From the NCBI GenBank assembly GCA_041642035.1, contig JBEPXC010000154.1, positions 1 to 8,635 of the forward strand: a stretch of DNA of 8,635 nt, in the 5' to 3' direction. The notes under the pieces were generated by a model. It ran no database searches. It was given only the letters and a program-made list of their open reading frames with translations, and was not told the DNA's origin. Both the position numbers and the translations under genes were made by a program. This DNA comes from SKVR01 sp041642035. GTDB taxonomy: Bacteria > Bacteroidota > Bacteroidia > Bacteroidales > UBA7960. Of the stretch, positions 6,543 through 8,635 are shown piece after piece; positions within the stretch are counted from its first letter, which is position 1, and each line of letters begins with the position of its first letter.

Positions 6543-8432
6543 TTATTCATTAAACTTTTTATACCAATGCTGGAAAACCGCAATACTCCAAACCTGTGCA
6601 TGTATCTCGCCCGGATTGGATGAAAAGAGTTTTTTCCTTAAATTGTTGATAACTTCGGGATTGAATATTTTTTGCTCCCTGATATAATCTTCATTAAGCC
6701 ATTGGTTGAGGATTACCTCTTTAAGCTCTTTGCGAAACCAAGATAAGAGTGGAACTTCAAACCCCTGCTTGGGCCTGGTATATAGCTGCTCCGGTAATTG
6801 ATCCCGAAAGGCATCACGAAGGATTCTCTTCCGCTGTGTTTTGTATATCTTGAAGTGCTCGGGCATCGAGAAAACAAGATTTACGACCTGGTGATCCAGG
6901 AAAGGGACCCTCACCTCGAGGGAGTTTGCCATCGACATCATATCGACCTTGGTAAGCATATCATTGGGAAGCACCAGATGCATGTCATTGAGCAATATGC
7001 CTCTAAGGCTGCTATCATGCTCAACAAACCGGCTAAGTTGTTCTTTTCTGTTGATATACTGGTTGTCATTGCATGGCAGAAGCAAGAGTTCCGATGGGTA
7101 TTTTTCTTCTGTAAAAGCCGCCCATCTCCAATAGCGTTGCGAATCCGACATCTTCATACCTGTTCCAAAACGATGCAACTGCCGTATTTTATTGCCCAGA
7201 AAAGAATGTCTCGATTGGGGCAAGAGATTAAAAAGAGGATTTAATGATTTTACCAGCCTTGCATCCATACCTGGATATCTGGCCTTATAATGCGCCATGT
7301 GCTTGTTGTATCCGCCAAACATTTCATCGGCTCCGTCGCCAGATAAGGCTACCGTTACCTGTTTTCGGGTTTCACGGCTCAGGATGTATACAGCCAGGGC
7401 AGAGGAATCGGCAAAGGGTTCGTCGGTATAATCCAATACATCATACATACACGACAAAAGATCGGTAGTGGTGAGCGAAAATTCCGTATGGTCGGTCCCG
7501 TGCATTTTGGCAACCATGCGTGCATAATGGGTTTCATCAAACATAGGCTCATCCTTAAACCCTATTGAAAAAGTCTGCAGCTTGCTTATATGCTTTGATG
7601 CCAGGGCAACGATTATACTACTGTCGATACCTCCGCTCAGAAAAGCTCCCAGTGGTACATCCGAAACCAATCGTTTTACAACAGCATTTTCCAGGGTTTG
7701 TTTCAACAATTCTATTCCCTGTTGATAACTCATAGAGGAGTATTCGGCCAATGGGGACGAAGGTATTTCATAATACTTCTTCAGGTCATACATACCATCT
7801 TTAACCAACATATAATGTCCAGGCATCAGCTTTAAGACATCCCGATATATGCTCCACGGTGCGGGAATATAATTGAGTTGAAAATACATCTGCATAGCCT
7901 CACGATCAAGAGTTTTGGCAACTCCCAGAGCTATCATAGCCTTCATTTCTGAGGCGAAAAGCAAGCGATCTTGTGCCTGGTAGTATAGCAATGGCTTAAT
8001 ACCAAAACGATCACGTGCCAGCAACAGTGTTCCGCTTTGCTTATCAAAAAAAGCAAAGGCAAAAAACCCATGAAGATCTTTTATTCCTTCAGCACCTTTG
8101 CCGATTAGCCATTTTAACAATACTTCAGTATCACTCTGTGTACTAAAGCTAATACCCTTTGCTGCAAGTTGATCGCGCAGCTGTCTGAAGTTGTATATTT
8201 CGCCGTTAAATACAAGCGTATATCGCCCAGATTGGTCACTAAATGGTTGATTGCCAGCAGCAGTGGGGTCAATGATGGATAGGCGGCTATGTCCCATTGC
8301 AATATTGCCCTCGCAAAAATGGCCTTGTACCTCGGGGCCCCGACGACTCAGGGTATTTGTTGCATTTTTAATTACAGATACTACACCTGCAATAGGTTCG
8401 GGAAAAGAATAAATACCACAAATACCACACAT
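6543..8432 (-). CDS. asnB: Glutamine-hydrolysing asparagine synthase-like amidotransferase (AsnB family)
   Basis: A cytosolic two-domain enzyme of 629 residues, the usual length of bacterial AsnB. The N-terminal class II glutaminase begins MCGICGIYSF, with Cys2 as nucleophile after Met removal, and keeps GHSRLSIID (47-55, R50), FNGEIYN (75-81) and SDTE (100-103, D101). The C-terminal synthetase domain has the ATP pyrophosphatase loop LSGGIDSS (265-272), LSGDGADEMFGGYNKH (363-378) and the conserved LEVRVPFLDH stretch (505-514). All catalytic signatures are present, so it is predicted to be active. In the classic reaction it makes asparagine from aspartate, glutamine and ATP. Family members in capsule and O-antigen loci are thought to amidate uronic acids or related sugar acids, and the location at the head of this polysaccharide gene run makes that plausible. 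Substrate is not determinable here. The ATG at 8430-8432 is forced by the need for Cys at position 2. Confidence 0.9.
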   Translation of the reverse strand: MCGICGIYSFPEPIAGVVSVIKNATNTLSRRGPEVQGHFCEGNIAMGHSRLSIIDPTAAGNQPFSDQSGRYTLVFNGEIYNFRQLRDQLAAKGISFSTQSDTEVLLKWLIGKGAEGIKDLHGFFAFAFFDKQSGTLLLARDRFGIKPLLYYQAQDRLLFASEMKAMIALGVAKTLDREAMQMYFQLNYIPAPWSIYRDVLKLMPGHYMLVKDGMYDLKKYYEIPSSPLAEYSSMSYQQGIELLKQTLENAVVKRLVSDVPLGAFLSGGIDSSIIVALASKHISKLQTFSIGFKDEPMFDETHYARMVAKMHGTDHTEFSLTTTDLLSCMYDVLDYTDEPFADSSALAVYILSRETRKQVTVALSGDGADEMFGGYNKHMAHYKARYPGMDARLVKSLNPLFNLLPQSRHSFLGNKIRQLHRFGTGMKMSDSQRYWRWAAFTEEKYPSELLLLPCNDNQYINRKEQLSRFVEHDSSLRGILLNDMHLVLPNDMLTKVDMMSMANSLEVRVPFLDHQVVNLVFSMPEHFKIYKTQRKRILRDAFRDQLPEQLYTRPKQGFEVPLLSWFRKELKEVILNQWLNEDYIREQKIFNPEVINNLRKKLFSSNPGEIHAQVWSIAVFQHWYKKFNE

Positions 8433-8597
8433 GCCAAAAAATGTTGAAAAGGATTAAGGTAAAGGAAAATTAGCACATCGCCTGCAGCGAGGAAAGTTAC
8501 AGCATGCGAAAATTAAGACGCGATTAATCGGTCAATAAAAATAATCGCGTCTCTTTCAATATATTATATTAAATAAAAAGGCATAGAATATTACTTC
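8433..8597 (-). other. Leader region upstream of the asnB-type gene
   Basis: This AT-rich stretch contains the inverted repeat at 8516-8552 and no gene that I can support. Between the repeat and the asnB start I find neither a Shine-Dalgarno sequence nor an exact TAnnTTTG element, so the promoter of asnB is not identified. An exact element does occur further upstream at 8601-8608. Confidence 0.4.
8516..8552 (-). terminator. Candidate intrinsic terminator: perfect 11-bp inverted repeat
   Basis: Arms AGACGCGATTA (8516-8526) and TAATCGCGTCT (8542-8552) are exact reverse complements, separated by a 15-nt A/T-rich loop. Read on the minus strand the stem is followed by TTAATTTTC, a modest U-rich tract; on the plus strand it is followed by the weaker CTCTTTC. 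It would suit termination of a minus-strand gene lying beyond the right edge. Because it sits between that possible gene and asnB, an operator or attenuator role is also possible. The stem has a GC-rich core and AT-rich base near the loop. Confidence 0.5.
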
Positions 8598-8635
8598 TTA
8601 CAAATGTATTACTTCATTGTAGGCAGCAGCAGTAG
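8598..8635 (-). CDS. Possible C-terminal codons of an upstream gene (partial)
   Basis: A minus-strand frame enters from the right edge and ends at TAA 8598-8600, encoding TAAAYNEVIHL. It is followed 45 bp later by the candidate terminator, the arrangement expected at the end of a gene. The sequence is too short to identify, and another minus frame (ending LLLLPTMK at TAA 8609-8611) is equally open, so the frame itself is uncertain. Confidence 0.25.
   Translation of the reverse strand, partial: TAAAYNEVIHL
8601..8608 (-). promoter_or_regulatory. Isolated match to the Bacteroidota -7 element
   Basis: TACATTTG on the minus strand matches TAnnTTTG exactly. No TTTG is visible at a suitable distance upstream before the window ends. 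If used, its transcript would cross the inverted repeat at 8516-8552 before reaching asnB, so the hairpin would then lie inside the asnB leader. It also overlaps the possible last codons of an upstream gene. Weak evidence. Confidence 0.2.

Noticed and set aside
6798..7468. Plus-strand ORFs up to 148 codons opposite the asnB-type gene
   Set aside because: The minus-strand AsnB frame is complete and conserved across this stretch; the antisense translations show no domain and are rich in Cys and His from reverse-complement codons.
8621..8632. Short GCA triplet run at the right edge
   Set aside because: Only about three units long; too short to call a microsatellite and possibly just an Ala or Leu run in the end of a gene.

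Overview
The window looks like one end of a surface or exopolysaccharide biosynthesis locus from a member of the Bacteroidota. The evidence for the phylum is indirect. The export lipoprotein is short (about 250 aa). None of the genes has a convincing Shine-Dalgarno sequence. Two sites match the Bacteroidota -7 promoter element TAnnTTTG. The DNA is moderately AT-rich. The 41-residue tail at the left edge reads like the final strands of an outer-membrane beta-barrel. No genus can be assigned.

Layout: at the far left a plus-strand gene ends at 128. All other genes lie on the minus strand, so transcription runs from right to left: asnB-type amidotransferase (6543-8432), GT4 glycosyltransferase (5230-6459), Wza-like export lipoprotein (4321-5064), Wzc-like tyrosine autokinase and chain-length regulator (1884-4316), RmlC-type dTDP-sugar epimerase (1233-1775) and WecA/MraY-type initiating sugar-phosphate transferase (131-1210). 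The last gene converges with the plus-strand gene and their stop codons are only 2 bp apart, so the left edge of the locus is probably near 130. On the right, a perfect 11-bp inverted repeat (8516-8552) precedes asnB and may terminate an upstream minus-strand gene whose last codons may be visible at 8598-8635.

How the genes fit together: the WecA-like enzyme would load the first sugar phosphate onto undecaprenyl phosphate. The GT4 enzyme would add a later sugar, and RmlC would help make a dTDP-6-deoxyhexose such as dTDP-L-rhamnose. The AsnB-like enzyme could amidate a sugar acid or simply supply asparagine. The Wzc/Wza pair would control chain length and export across the envelope. This is the logic of a Wzx/Wzy-dependent pathway, but no flippase, polymerase or other dTDP-rhamnose genes lie in the window. 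I see no mobile element, CRISPR array, tRNA or rRNA. Every intergenic gap is shorter than about 210 bp. The system is recognisable rather than new; the points worth checking are the role of asnB, the non-ATG start and possible internal promoter at the wza-like gene, and the hairpin upstream of asnB.
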